From: an uncultured Ruminiclostridium sp.
GTDB taxonomy: Bacteria; Bacillota; Clostridia; Oscillospirales; Ruminococcaceae
DNA: 64,000 nt
Direction: 5' to 3'
NCBI GenBank assembly: GCA_947594425.1
Contig: CANQED010000006.1
Span: 62,001 to 126,000, forward strand
Positions 42,782 through 52,684 of this stretch are shown here, in pieces (positions within the stretch are counted from its first letter, which is position 1; the number at the start of each line of letters is the position of its first letter). A program made the translations under genes and the position numbers. The notes beneath the pieces are model-generated. The model did not search any database and was not told where the DNA came from. It saw only the letters and a list, made by a program, of their open reading frames with translations.

Positions 42782-45409
42782 TTAGATCTCCTCTACCCTA
42801 ATATAATCTATCATAATACTTCTGTTTTCTCCCCTCAGTTGTGCCGCGCCTATCATAAATTCATCATAAAAACTATTATTCGGTGTAAATTCCTTTTCAA
42901 TTATTATCCACGTATTATTATTTTGAGGCGTGACCTTATGAGTGTGAATAACTTGAAATTCTCTGCTGTTAGAGCGCTTAATATGAAAATTAAAATCGGG
43001 CGATGATGTTGACAGCTTGAATTTGATCTTCAATTTGTATCTCTTTCCCTTTTCTAATTTGTCAGGCAATGCAAGCATACAATAATGACCTATCTCGGGA
43101 TACGGCATTTGTGTAGTTAATACCGTCGAGCCGTCCAGATAATCGTCCCTCCAGTAGGTAGGATCGAAGTGAAAATACGACATTTTTCCTTTTGCTATCT
43201 TCATCGCAGCCTCTTTTGCCGCGTGATATGAGGTTTTTTCTACAGTGTCGAGAAAAACGCGCCGCCTAAGAGTATCCGGCCAGTGTCGTTCGCTTGTAAA
43301 TGCAACGACATTATATTTTTTTACACTTTCTAGTGGTTCTTCTTTCAAAACGCCGATATACTCTTTCGGCACGGATGAAAGGAATTCCTCTCCCTTTGCG
43401 TTATTTACAAGTATCAGTGATACCCCCTTTGACGGGTCGACGCTCTTGTCGTATTTCTGTATTCCCCAACAATCACCTATCGTGAGATCTCCTACGCGCA
43501 TTGTCCCTTGATATTTGCAGTCAAGGCAATGAGATGAAAGAGAAAGCGAGCAACTATGAAAAACTTTTAAATAATCATCGTTATTCTCCGCAGTAACTGT
43601 CTGAGTGCGCCCGTCTTTATAAGTTATTAAAGACGTATTTTCTCCCATTATAGTATCATTTTCATTCTTATGCCTGAAATTATATGCTGCAAGCTCATTC
43701 AAATCAAATCTTTCACCGAGATACTTTTTAAAAAGTCCCGCACTCGGGCAATTAGCGCAAAACAGATCTACAATAAGCAGGTTTGAATAGCCTTTGCCTA
43801 AATATTTTCTAAGCCCCGCTGCCTGACAGGGCGTCCCGACAAACATAAGCGGTTTGCCGTCACCGAGCTTTTCTTTTATTTTCTTAAAAGTATCGCCCAT
43901 ATAGCTCTGAAAATATTTGGACTTTTTCTGCTTATTCAAGTCCTCCTTTGTATAAGCAAATATATGCTCTGCGACAAAATCGTCTGTCCATGCCGCACCT
44001 ACGACACAGCCGCCTTTATCTATTACGCTCTTAGCCAAAACAGTCGCCGCCCCGCCCGACGCGCAGCTCATAAGCTCATTTTTATCGCTTGTAATAAAAG
44101 CATACGCAATAGGCGCGGGGGTATTCAGATTTCGCGGCAGCTCTATCGCGGCGCATACATCAACGCATTTTCCACAGTTCACGCATTTATCAAAGTCGAC
44201 CTCGGCTTTATAAGAGCCGTATTTATCCGTTCCGAAATGTACGGCGTCGACAGGGCACGCCGATACGCACGCTCCGCACCCCATGCACAGCTTTTTATCA
44301 AGCTTGGTGTTTACATTTTTTATCTCGACCGAGGGCAGCTTTTCTATAGGCGTAAGTAATGCGTTTTTCAGCCATTTAACAGACCTGTCCCTCTCCCTTT
44401 CGATAACTCGATTTGCATTTGTAAAATCTATCTTTTCTAAGAATTTTTCATCAAGCGGTATTTTCGTATCAGAAACTAATCTATCGCTCATGTTTATCGA
44501 TGATAATAGAGTTTTAAATCTTTCAACACCACGCATAATATTTTGAACGGCGATAAACGGCTTATTATAAATAATTGAGAAACAAGCGCCGTGAAAACTG
44601 TCTGTAATTACAAACGATGCGTTTTGATAATATCTCAGCAAATCAAAAGCAGTTATATTAGGCAATGTATTCGGCAAATTCAAAATTTGCTTGACTCTCT
44701 CATAACGTCCTGAAAACCCATCAAGAATATTTACTGCTTTTATTCCCAATTTTTCGGAATAAAACTGTATTGCCTTTCTCTTTTCTTCGGTCGGATCAAG
44801 AATATATGTAAGCAAATATTTTTCCTTTTCATTATATTGAGAGTATTCAGCTAATTTATCCCATACATCTTTTGTAACGTCAAAAACCGGCTCCATAACT
44901 CTCGTTCCTAATATTCCGTATTGCTTTGCCAAAATATCGACACTTTCGTCTTCTCTGACGGATATTGCAGAATACCGGCTAAGAAGCTTTTTGTTTTCCG
45001 CTAAAACACTATCCGGCTCTTGAACATATCTGCCAAATGAAGTGGAAAAACTAATTTTCTTTTTTGCGTCATCAACAAAATCTAATTTAAAATAATTGGC
45101 AAATCTTCGTTCGCCTTTATTTGGGTTGTAATGCCATATCTGGTCTGAACCCGTAAGAAAAGAATTGCATTTTCCGTTATATTCTCCTAATCTTTCAAAC
45201 GGCAAAACCTCTGATAGATCGTTTTCATCATATACTTTTTCAAAAAATCTCTTAGCATGCGGCTCAAAGCCATTATAAGGCGTAACTATATTAAGCGGCG
45301 ACAATCCGAACGATTTTAGTATTGAAAATGTCGCATAGCCGTTTAACAGCGACCCGTAATTTCCCCAATACCAGCACCCGACTACTCCGACATCATAATG
45401 TTCTCTCAT
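42782..45409 (-). CDS. Polysaccharide pyruvyl transferase - ferredoxin - FrhB fusion with C-terminal beta domain
   Basis: An 875-residue protein. Residues 1-360: polysaccharide pyruvyl transferase (CWYWGNYGSLLNGY, LTGSDQIWHYN, SFSTSFG, VITDSFHGACFSIIYNKPF). About 368-425: two 4Fe-4S sites (CMGCGACVSACP and CVNCGKCVDVCA). About 430-745: FrhB-type flavin domain (MSCASGGAATVLAKSVIDKG, FVGTPCQAAGL). About 750-875: a beta-sandwich-like tail resembling a carbohydrate-binding module. Pyruvyl transferases put ketal pyruvate on glycans using PEP; the redox half may modify or reduce a sugar. Last gene of the glycan operon; the partner at 48548 has the domains in reverse order. Confidence 0.85.
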   Translation of the reverse strand: MREHYDVGVVGCWYWGNYGSLLNGYATFSILKSFGLSPLNIVTPYNGFEPHAKRFFEKVYDENDLSEVLPFERLGEYNGKCNSFLTGSDQIWHYNPNKGERRFANYFKLDFVDDAKKKISFSTSFGRYVQEPDSVLAENKKLLSRYSAISVREDESVDILAKQYGILGTRVMEPVFDVTKDVWDKLAEYSQYNEKEKYLLTYILDPTEEKRKAIQFYSEKLGIKAVNILDGFSGRYERVKQILNLPNTLPNITAFDLLRYYQNASFVITDSFHGACFSIIYNKPFIAVQNIMRGVERFKTLLSSINMSDRLVSDTKIPLDEKFLEKIDFTNANRVIERERDRSVKWLKNALLTPIEKLPSVEIKNVNTKLDKKLCMGCGACVSACPVDAVHFGTDKYGSYKAEVDFDKCVNCGKCVDVCAAIELPRNLNTPAPIAYAFITSDKNELMSCASGGAATVLAKSVIDKGGCVVGAAWTDDFVAEHIFAYTKEDLNKQKKSKYFQSYMGDTFKKIKEKLGDGKPLMFVGTPCQAAGLRKYLGKGYSNLLIVDLFCANCPSAGLFKKYLGERFDLNELAAYNFRHKNENDTIMGENTSLITYKDGRTQTVTAENNDDYLKVFHSCSLSLSSHCLDCKYQGTMRVGDLTIGDCWGIQKYDKSVDPSKGVSLILVNNAKGEEFLSSVPKEYIGVLKEEPLESVKKYNVVAFTSERHWPDTLRRRVFLDTVEKTSYHAAKEAAMKIAKGKMSYFHFDPTYWRDDYLDGSTVLTTQMPYPEIGHYCMLALPDKLEKGKRYKLKIKFKLSTSSPDFNFHIKRSNSREFQVIHTHKVTPQNNNTWIIIEKEFTPNNSFYDEFMIGAAQLRGENRSIMIDYIRVEEI

Positions 45410-45410
45410 C

Positions 45411-48400
45411 TTATTTTCTCCCCCTCAATTTACCGAAAGTTCTTTTCCCCTCGTCGCTCTCCGCGGCGGGTGCGGCGGGCGCTTTTTCGCTCTCCATCCC
45501 ATTTACCGCGTTATCCGGCAGCATATCATTCTGCCATACAAAGCCCTGCGTTATACGCTCAAATTTTACCGAGTCGCGGTCGCTCCTGCTCGTCAGCGCG
45601 GCAAAGCTGTAGTCGTACCCGCACGCCCGTCCGGGATATTTTGCGAAGAATGCCACGCTGTTTTTATCCGGGCAGGCGTATATCATACCTTTCAGCGGCG
45701 CGGCGTCGCTCTCCCAGTCGAATTGATGGAGCTCTATCCGCCGCGCTCCCTCTTCGCCGAACCACGTCCCCGATATCCTCAGCGTATCGGATACCGACGC
45801 GCCTAAATTTTCCAGCTTAATAAATTTTATCTCGGCATAAAAGTCACTGTAGTTAAAATCCTCAAGCGTCAGCTTAAACAGCTTAGTCCCTGCGCCCTCA
45901 AACGCCACATCCGACTGAAAGGTCACCTTGCCTCTTAATTCTCTCATTTTTTTCAATTCCTCTCTCAGCTTGTCGTTTTCTTCGTTTGCTTTCCACAGCT
46001 TATCCCTTAATTTCTCCAATTCGCTGTTCGGAGTAAAATTAGTCTCGTTCAGAGAGATGTTTTTGTGCAGAAATTCGTTTTCCTTTATCAGCCAGCCATA
46101 ATCCTCTTTAGACATCTCCACCGTACCGCTGTTGTCGATACCGTAATACCCCGCAAGCTCGTCGACGTGCTGTCCCATAGTGACCAGTCCGTGATGATGC
46201 GCCCAGTATTCCTTTAGATCCTCGGGCTTATCGATAAAGTGCATTATCTTAGCATTCAGCTCCTCGGCGTCCCCCGCCGCAAACTTAAACAGCTCGCTGT
46301 CGCACAGCTCCGACGCTCCGCCCGCGCTGCTCGCGAGCACAGGCACTCCGTATGCCACCGACTCTATCGCTATCTGCGGAAGATTGTCCTCCCACAACAC
46401 CGGCACAAGGCTGAGATTGCACCCCTTGAAAATATTCGGAAGGTCCGCATGGGTATAGCCGTTTATTACCTTTATCGAGTGAAAATTGCGCAGCATAGAA
46501 TATATCTCCGCGTGCTCTTTTTGTTTTACAGTCAATACAAGATCTATTTTTTTGGCATACTTAACAGGCATTTTACTCAAAGCGTCCAATAAAAACGGAT
46601 AGCCTTTTTCCTCATAGTTTATGTCGTTGCCCAAGAACACTATTTTTAATCCGTTTTCGGCGGGATACGACTGATTTTTGCATTGAATGGACGCGACCTT
46701 TGTGCCGATATACGATACTTTCATTTTTGCGGTGTCAAAGCCGTTATCCTCCGCTATTTTATACACCCTTTTAGATACCGCAAGTATCACGTCGCAATTT
46801 TTATTCAGCTTTGCGGTAGCGGTTTTCGCAAAGTCAAGTATATTTTCCGCCGTTGCGTCTATATCCAATCTTTCAAAGCCGAAGCTATTTATCCAATGAT
46901 TTTGCGAAAAGCACCTGCTCGGTTCGTGACCGTACTTTCCGCGCTCGTATGTCTCAAGCGCAATTTTTGACTTAATATCCGCGCGGGTGCATTTCATACA
47001 ATCTTCTCCCGTGTGGTCGGGAACGCAGTTGCAGTGCTTATGCCGCATATAATACGAACCGTTTACGCACAGCGGAACATAATTGTGGATAGAAAAGATG
47101 AATTTGGTCTCGGGGTGTTCTTCTTTCAAATCAAGGACGTCTAACGACAGACCCTCAATATTATTAAAATGGATAGTTTCAAAGGGACCGTATTTTTCCA
47201 AAAATTCATTGAACTTAGCTTTTAGATCCTTATTTTCAAGCGCGACAAGTGGATTTATATACATATTCCTCTGCTCTGCCGGAACAGGAGAATTTACTAT
47301 CTCATACTGACGTACTTTATCGTCGAAAATATTGTTGATTTTTCGGTAATATATTTCTTCCTTGTATGCGTCATACGCAAATCCGCTTGACAGAAAATAT
47401 ATGTTTACCGTAGGATATTTATTGAGTATCTCTTCGATAATATTTTTGCAATAAACGGTAACACCGCCGCCCCAATTCCACGGATTATCGAACGGCAGCC
47501 AATTGTAAATAAGTATTTTTGGAAATTTAGCGGATATTTTTTTCAGCGGAGAAAGATAGGTATTATACAACAGCTGTTCCTTAAGGCTGAACTCCTCCGA
47601 TATACAATCTCTGTCGAGCCGCTTCATTAAACTGTTGGCACATTCCGTTATCTCAGCCTCGTTCGCGTCGTAATCAAAATCTTGTATGGCTCCGTTAAGA
47701 TATATTAAAGCCCTCGAATAAGTCGGGCGCTTGATTTTTCTGTCTGTAAATCCGTTTGTCTCAAGAATATCAAGATTATCCTCCATTCTCAAGAAAGGTA
47801 TCTTCGGATCCATCTGATTATTAGACGACGACTCGGGGTTGGATCTAAAGTAGAAGTAAAACGCCCTTTTCGTCCACATTATGCTCTTTGCCTTGCACAG
47901 CGTCTCGTAGAAGAACGGGTTATCCACCCAGCCGCCGCCTTTTTCTTCCATGAATACTATCTTGTTTTCACGCAAAAATTCGCGGCGGTATATCGCGCTC
48001 CATACCGACGGGTGTCCCCATGATATCTGCGGGTCGTCCTTGAGCTTGAACGGCTTTTCGGTGTCCGCTATCATATCGCGCTCGTGGTTGGGAGTTATCA
48101 CGGGCGGCTTATCGTTCTGCTCATAATAATCATAAAAATTCCCCTTAACTACGTCCACCTCGCCGCCGCCCGTCAGCGCATACAGCGATTCATACATATC
48201 CGCCGCGATAAAGTCGTCGCTCTCTACTATCCCGATATATTCGCCCGTCGCCGCGTCGAGACCTCTGTTCATCGAATTGCCGTAGCCCGAATTTGGCTTG
48301 TCGATAAGCTTTACCCTGTCGTCCTTTTCGACAAACTCCTTTATTATATCCGGCGAGTTATCCTTGCTGCCGTCGTTTACGACGATGACCTCTATATCCT

Positions 48401-48500
48401 CGAGCGTCTGATGTATTATGCTGTTCAGACACCGCGCCAAATACTTTTCTACATTGTATACCGGGACTATCACCGATACCTTTGGGTTGCTTACTTTCAT
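45411..48500 (-). CDS. Multidomain glycosyltransferase (GT2 + GT4-like + coiled coil + beta domain)
   Basis: A 1029-residue protein. GT2 at ~7-330 (VSVIVPVYNVEKYLARCLNS, VVNDGSKDNS, ESDDF). GT4/GT1-like at ~335-785: donor-side IVFLGNDINYEEKGYPFLLD, VLWEDNLPQIAIESVAYGVP. A Cys/His cluster (HKHCNCVPDHTGEDCMKC, ~488-505) in the GT4 N-lobe may bind metal. A coiled coil (~820-865) and a beta-rich C-terminal domain (~870-1000) follow. It could add two successive sugars. It stops 2 bases before the next gene's ATG, so translation is tightly linked. Confidence 0.87.
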   Translation of the reverse strand: MKVSNPKVSVIVPVYNVEKYLARCLNSIIHQTLEDIEVIVVNDGSKDNSPDIIKEFVEKDDRVKLIDKPNSGYGNSMNRGLDAATGEYIGIVESDDFIAADMYESLYALTGGGEVDVVKGNFYDYYEQNDKPPVITPNHERDMIADTEKPFKLKDDPQISWGHPSVWSAIYRREFLRENKIVFMEEKGGGWVDNPFFYETLCKAKSIMWTKRAFYFYFRSNPESSSNNQMDPKIPFLRMEDNLDILETNGFTDRKIKRPTYSRALIYLNGAIQDFDYDANEAEITECANSLMKRLDRDCISEEFSLKEQLLYNTYLSPLKKISAKFPKILIYNWLPFDNPWNWGGGVTVYCKNIIEEILNKYPTVNIYFLSSGFAYDAYKEEIYYRKINNIFDDKVRQYEIVNSPVPAEQRNMYINPLVALENKDLKAKFNEFLEKYGPFETIHFNNIEGLSLDVLDLKEEHPETKFIFSIHNYVPLCVNGSYYMRHKHCNCVPDHTGEDCMKCTRADIKSKIALETYERGKYGHEPSRCFSQNHWINSFGFERLDIDATAENILDFAKTATAKLNKNCDVILAVSKRVYKIAEDNGFDTAKMKVSYIGTKVASIQCKNQSYPAENGLKIVFLGNDINYEEKGYPFLLDALSKMPVKYAKKIDLVLTVKQKEHAEIYSMLRNFHSIKVINGYTHADLPNIFKGCNLSLVPVLWEDNLPQIAIESVAYGVPVLASSAGGASELCDSELFKFAAGDAEELNAKIMHFIDKPEDLKEYWAHHHGLVTMGQHVDELAGYYGIDNSGTVEMSKEDYGWLIKENEFLHKNISLNETNFTPNSELEKLRDKLWKANEENDKLREELKKMRELRGKVTFQSDVAFEGAGTKLFKLTLEDFNYSDFYAEIKFIKLENLGASVSDTLRISGTWFGEEGARRIELHQFDWESDAAPLKGMIYACPDKNSVAFFAKYPGRACGYDYSFAALTSRSDRDSVKFERITQGFVWQNDMLPDNAVNGMESEKAPAAPAAESDEGKRTFGKLRGRK

Positions 48501-48547
48501 TATTACACCTCTTGTATATTTTTGTGTCGGAATACCGACCGTTTTCC

Positions 48548-50806
48548 TTACTTTTTCGCTTTAAGCGCGTCGATCTCGCTTTGCTGCTCAGCGACCAGCT
48601 TTTCAAGCCGTTCTACCCTCAGCGCGAGCGAGCGCAGGCTCGGCTGCCTTTCTTTCCCGAATGACAGCGCACCTTTCAGCCGTTCGAGGCTTATCGCCCT
48701 TTCTCGCTTAAATATCTCCCTCACCGGCGCATAGTCTATGTCGGTCAAAAGTTCCGCCCGCTCCGGCAATTTGCTCGGGTCATAAAGCAGCCTTTCGGGC
48801 AGCCCCGCGAGCTCGAGCAGATGCGTAAACCTCGTTATCCCCCTCGAATAATTCGCAAACGCCGCAAACGGCTTTTCATATATCATCGCAAAGCACGCGC
48901 CGTGGTGCGAGTCCGTCAGCACAAACCTGCTGTGCTTAAAACAGCTCACGAATTCCTCTATCGTCGGGTCATCTTTTAATTCGCCCGTGTGCCACTCTCC
49001 TTTTCTTCTCTGCTCGGTCTTCATATCGAGAATGGCTGTCACCTTTAGCCCGAGCCTCTTTGCGGCGTAGCTTATCGCTTTTTGCTTTTCCTCCGACGGG
49101 TCGAGGATGTAGCACAGCAGATACCCGTCCTCCTTAATGTCCGCCTTGTCCGCAAGGCTGTCATAATGCCTTTTATCGCAGATAAAGACCGGGTCGAGAT
49201 CTCTGTTTACCTCTATGCCGAAATTCTCCTTAGCCGCCGATATCCCCGACCTCTCCCTCACCGAGATGTAGTCAAAATCCAGCAGCAGCTCCCTCGCCTT
49301 TTTCTTCTGCTCTGTCGTCCCGCCAAATTCCTCATGCCCGAACGACGTCGCAAAAGCCACCTTCTTTTTGTCCGCCTCGGCAAAGTCGAGGAAGAACGTG
49401 TACCCCGTAAGGTCTATCGCCCCTTTCGTCCACAGCTGATCCGACCCCAGCATAAACATATCGCAGAACCTGTTTACCTCCGACAGCTTATCGACAGGGC
49501 GATATTTTGTGATGGGGAAGAATTTTTTCATAAAATCCACAGTCTTTTTTGTCTGCGGCTCCCACATCCTGCCGTCCAGCTTTGGCACCTGCACCATTAT
49601 CGCGAGCATATCCATGTCCTCGAGTATCTTGCCAAGCCCATAATATGTCAGCGCGCTGCCGTAATTAGACGCAAACCACCAGCCGACCAGCCCCACGTCA
49701 TAGCGGTACTTTCTTCCGTACCACAGCGACTTTAAATACCCGTCCTCAGGCAAATGCTTAAAGAAAAATCTCCGCCCCGGGTGCTCCGCCTGCGGCGCTC
49801 TTAACGCCCCGTTGAATTTTTGCGCGTGGCTCAGCGGCGCTTTCTCACACAGCTTAAGCCTGCTTTTTATCTTCTTAAACGCCCTCTCGCCCTTTTTTGT
49901 ATTTATCAGTACCAGCGACGTCCCCTTGCGGTCGTCCCACTGCTCCTTGTATTTTCCTATCCCCCAAAAGTCTCCTAGGGTGATATCCCCTACTCTGTGC
50001 GTCCCCGCATATTCGCAATGCCCGCAGTACGGTCGGCAGGTTATCCCGTTTAAAAAGCCGATATACCACTCGCTCTTGTCGTGCGGCTGCCTTGTGACGC
50101 TCCCGTCCGAATAATTTATCGCGACGGGCGTAGACCACCCGTATATTTCTTTCTCGCGAAAATTCACCGACGTTATCTTCCTGCCCTTTGCGCAGTCCTT
50201 TAAAAACGCCCTATACGCCTTAGGCGAATTTCCCCCGTGGCAGACAAGGTCCACCGTCAGCAGATTGTCATACTCCTTTGAAAGAAAATTCTTCAGCCCC
50301 GCTATCTGGCACGGACACCCCGAGTACAGCACCGATTTTCCATTGTCGAGCAGCTTTTTAGTCTCGGCATAGCTCCCCGCGCTCTCGCTCTGCACATACT
50401 TTGACCCGCGCAGCCTCTCGAGCCCCTTTTTATCCGACACAATTATCTGCCTTACCGTCCGATACTCGTCCTCGTACGCCGCGCCGCAGACATATCCTCC
50501 CGCGTCGATAACATTTTCCGCGAGCAAGGTAAACACCCCGCCCGACGAGCTCTTCATCCTCAGCTCGTCGCTGTCCGCCATTACGGCATAGCACTCCGGC
50601 GTGTCGTATCCTCTCGCCGCGCGGCTCACCGACGGGCATTTGCTCTTGCACAGCCCGCACCCCACGCACTTTTCCCTATCGACCGACGGGTACAAAAAGC
50701 CCTCGCCGTCCGCTATCATCCTTATCGCACCCACAGGGCAGATGTCAGCGCACGCCGCGCAGCCCGTGCACTCGCTCTTATTCAGGCTCTCAACATTTGC
50801 CGCCAT
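48548..50806 (-). CDS. Ferredoxin - FrhB - polysaccharide pyruvyl transferase fusion
   Basis: About 752 residues from the ATG at 50806 (AGAGGG upstream). Residues ~10-62: two 4Fe-4S sites (CTGCAACADICP, CVGCGLCKSKCP). About 70-345: FrhB domain (SSSGGVFTLLAENVIDAGG, SGCPCQIAGLKNFL). About 375-690: pyruvyl transferase (VGWWFASNYGSALTYYGLG, LGSDQLWTKG, FATSFGHEE, VLTDSHHGACFAMIYEKPF). About 715-752: coiled coil. The same three modules occur in the 875-residue protein in the opposite order, so the two are paralogues by domain shuffling or descend from separate genes fused twice. Confidence 0.85.
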   Translation of the reverse strand: MAANVESLNKSECTGCAACADICPVGAIRMIADGEGFLYPSVDREKCVGCGLCKSKCPSVSRAARGYDTPECYAVMADSDELRMKSSSGGVFTLLAENVIDAGGYVCGAAYEDEYRTVRQIIVSDKKGLERLRGSKYVQSESAGSYAETKKLLDNGKSVLYSGCPCQIAGLKNFLSKEYDNLLTVDLVCHGGNSPKAYRAFLKDCAKGRKITSVNFREKEIYGWSTPVAINYSDGSVTRQPHDKSEWYIGFLNGITCRPYCGHCEYAGTHRVGDITLGDFWGIGKYKEQWDDRKGTSLVLINTKKGERAFKKIKSRLKLCEKAPLSHAQKFNGALRAPQAEHPGRRFFFKHLPEDGYLKSLWYGRKYRYDVGLVGWWFASNYGSALTYYGLGKILEDMDMLAIMVQVPKLDGRMWEPQTKKTVDFMKKFFPITKYRPVDKLSEVNRFCDMFMLGSDQLWTKGAIDLTGYTFFLDFAEADKKKVAFATSFGHEEFGGTTEQKKKARELLLDFDYISVRERSGISAAKENFGIEVNRDLDPVFICDKRHYDSLADKADIKEDGYLLCYILDPSEEKQKAISYAAKRLGLKVTAILDMKTEQRRKGEWHTGELKDDPTIEEFVSCFKHSRFVLTDSHHGACFAMIYEKPFAAFANYSRGITRFTHLLELAGLPERLLYDPSKLPERAELLTDIDYAPVREIFKRERAISLERLKGALSFGKERQPSLRSLALRVERLEKLVAEQQSEIDALKAKK

Positions 50807-50817
50807 TTTTATCCCTC

Positions 50818-52671
50818 TCAATTTCTCACATATTCATCGGACAGCCCCGCTATATATCTATGCCTGCCGTCCACAAACTCGCTGAACACCCTCGGCAATT
50901 TCCTGCCCGAAAGCAATTCGGGCTCAAGCAGCGAGAGTATCCTTATCAGCTCCGCCGCGACCTTAGCGGGGCTCTCGGTATCCGCGCACCCGTACTCCTC
51001 TACATACACGCGGTCAAAGCACTCGCTCACGAGCTTATCAAAATACCCGCCGTCCAGTATGTCGAACGCTCTGCCGTACAGCGCCGCCGACCCGCATTCT
51101 TTAGCAATCTCCAGCCTGTCCGCTACCGACCTCAGCATCTTCACGCAGTCCTCACTGCTAAGCCTCCTCGCGGGCGGCCGCTCGCACCGATACACACCGT
51201 CGACTGCGGCCTTTTCCTTTGATAAAAGCCGCGCCGCCGCGACAAACACGCTCCCGCTCATTATCGAATAATCGTTAAAGCAAAGCTTGCTCTTCTTGAC
51301 AAAATCCGTCCTATACAGCGCGCACCCCGCGTTATCCTCGCTCCCGCCGCACAATACAAGCTCGGCGCTGTGCTCCTCGGCACACCTTACCCATCTATTT
51401 AGCGCCTCGTTATCCGCAAGTCTGCCGAAAGGGAAAAGATACGCCAGATACTTACCCTCGGCCGCCTTAGCCGCGATATTGCACCCGTCGGTGTAGTGCC
51501 TGTCCTCGGCGTTGTACACCCTCACCCGCTTGTCGCGGTGGAGGTACTTATGTATTACGGCATAACATTCGCTCGATACCGAGTTGTTGACTATTATCAG
51601 CTCTAATTCCCGTAGGCTTTGCCTAAGGCAATTATTTATCGCCTGTTCTATCCTCTCGGGGGCGCAATTATCGCGGCTCACGCATATCGCCGCGGATACA
51701 ATGCACTCACGCGGGCTTTCTTCGCTTACCGCGAAAAAATACTCCAACATCTCCCGTATATGCGGTAAAAGCGCATATCTCAGCCTTTCGTACCCGCACC
51801 GCGAAAATATCTCGGACAGCGCCCTCGCGCCGTCTATCCTATCATTCAGCGGCAGCTTGATAAAGTCGTCATACAAAAATTCCGCGCACCACCGCAAATA
51901 CCCTTTGGCAAAGCGCTCCATCTCCCCCGACCGTATCCACTCGTCGGCGACGTGGCGCACCATCTTTATATGCGCGAGGCACTTTTTCCCCGCGTCGTTA
52001 TACACCAATGTATTCATCAGCGAGTTTTCCCTAAACCAGCGGTACTCGTACAGCTTATCCGCTATCACGGTTATCCCCTTTGCTTTAGGATAAATCCTCA
52101 GCTGAAAGGCGTTATCCTCGCCTACATGTATGCTCTCGTTCAGTAAAAGGCCATTTCTTGTCAGCAGCTCTCTTTTGACAAACGTCCGCCAGATGAACGG
52201 CCGTACCGCCGCGTTATCAAAAAGAAACTCCTCGTCCGCCCTTTCATAATATCCGTTTTGGGGAGAAAGCGCGGCATACAGCCACCCCTCCGCTTTAGGC
52301 TCGGGCGGAAATATTTCCGCCCCGCAGATAACTATTTCCGAATTATCCCGCTTTGCCGCCTTGTACAGCCTTTCTAGCATATTCGGCTTAATGCGGTCGT
52401 CCGCGTCGACAAAGGCGAGGTATTCGCCCTTAGCCGCCCTTATCCCCGCGTTTCTCGCCGAGGGCAGCCCGCCGTTCGGCTTAGTTATGATTTTTATGCG
52501 CTTATCGCGCGCCGCATATCTATTTAAAATCTCCGCGTCCTCGCGCGTCGACCCGTCATTTACGCAGATTATCTCTATGTCGCTGAGCGTCTGAGCAATT
52601 ATGCTGTCTAAGCATTCAGACAGATATTCTTCCACATGATATACCGGCACAAGAACGGACACCAGCGCCAT
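50818..52671 (-). CDS. Glycosyltransferase with two GT2 domains
   Basis: About 617 residues from the ATG at 52671 (AGAGGTG upstream). First GT2 at ~1-235: VSVLVPVYHVEEYLSECLDS, CVNDGST, FVDADDRIKPNML, with the DxD present. Second GT2-like domain at ~325-470: SAAICVSRDNCAPERIEQAI, IIVNNSVSSE, GKYLAYLFPFGRLADN, where the DxD position has become FPFGR, so it is likely degenerate. A possible sugar chain extension enzyme of the glycan cluster. It stops 12 bases before the next gene. Confidence 0.87.
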   Translation of the reverse strand: MALVSVLVPVYHVEEYLSECLDSIIAQTLSDIEIICVNDGSTREDAEILNRYAARDKRIKIITKPNGGLPSARNAGIRAAKGEYLAFVDADDRIKPNMLERLYKAAKRDNSEIVICGAEIFPPEPKAEGWLYAALSPQNGYYERADEEFLFDNAAVRPFIWRTFVKRELLTRNGLLLNESIHVGEDNAFQLRIYPKAKGITVIADKLYEYRWFRENSLMNTLVYNDAGKKCLAHIKMVRHVADEWIRSGEMERFAKGYLRWCAEFLYDDFIKLPLNDRIDGARALSEIFSRCGYERLRYALLPHIREMLEYFFAVSEESPRECIVSAAICVSRDNCAPERIEQAINNCLRQSLRELELIIVNNSVSSECYAVIHKYLHRDKRVRVYNAEDRHYTDGCNIAAKAAEGKYLAYLFPFGRLADNEALNRWVRCAEEHSAELVLCGGSEDNAGCALYRTDFVKKSKLCFNDYSIMSGSVFVAAARLLSKEKAAVDGVYRCERPPARRLSSEDCVKMLRSVADRLEIAKECGSAALYGRAFDILDGGYFDKLVSECFDRVYVEEYGCADTESPAKVAAELIRILSLLEPELLSGRKLPRVFSEFVDGRHRYIAGLSDEYVRN

Positions 52672-52684
52672 ACACACACCTCTT

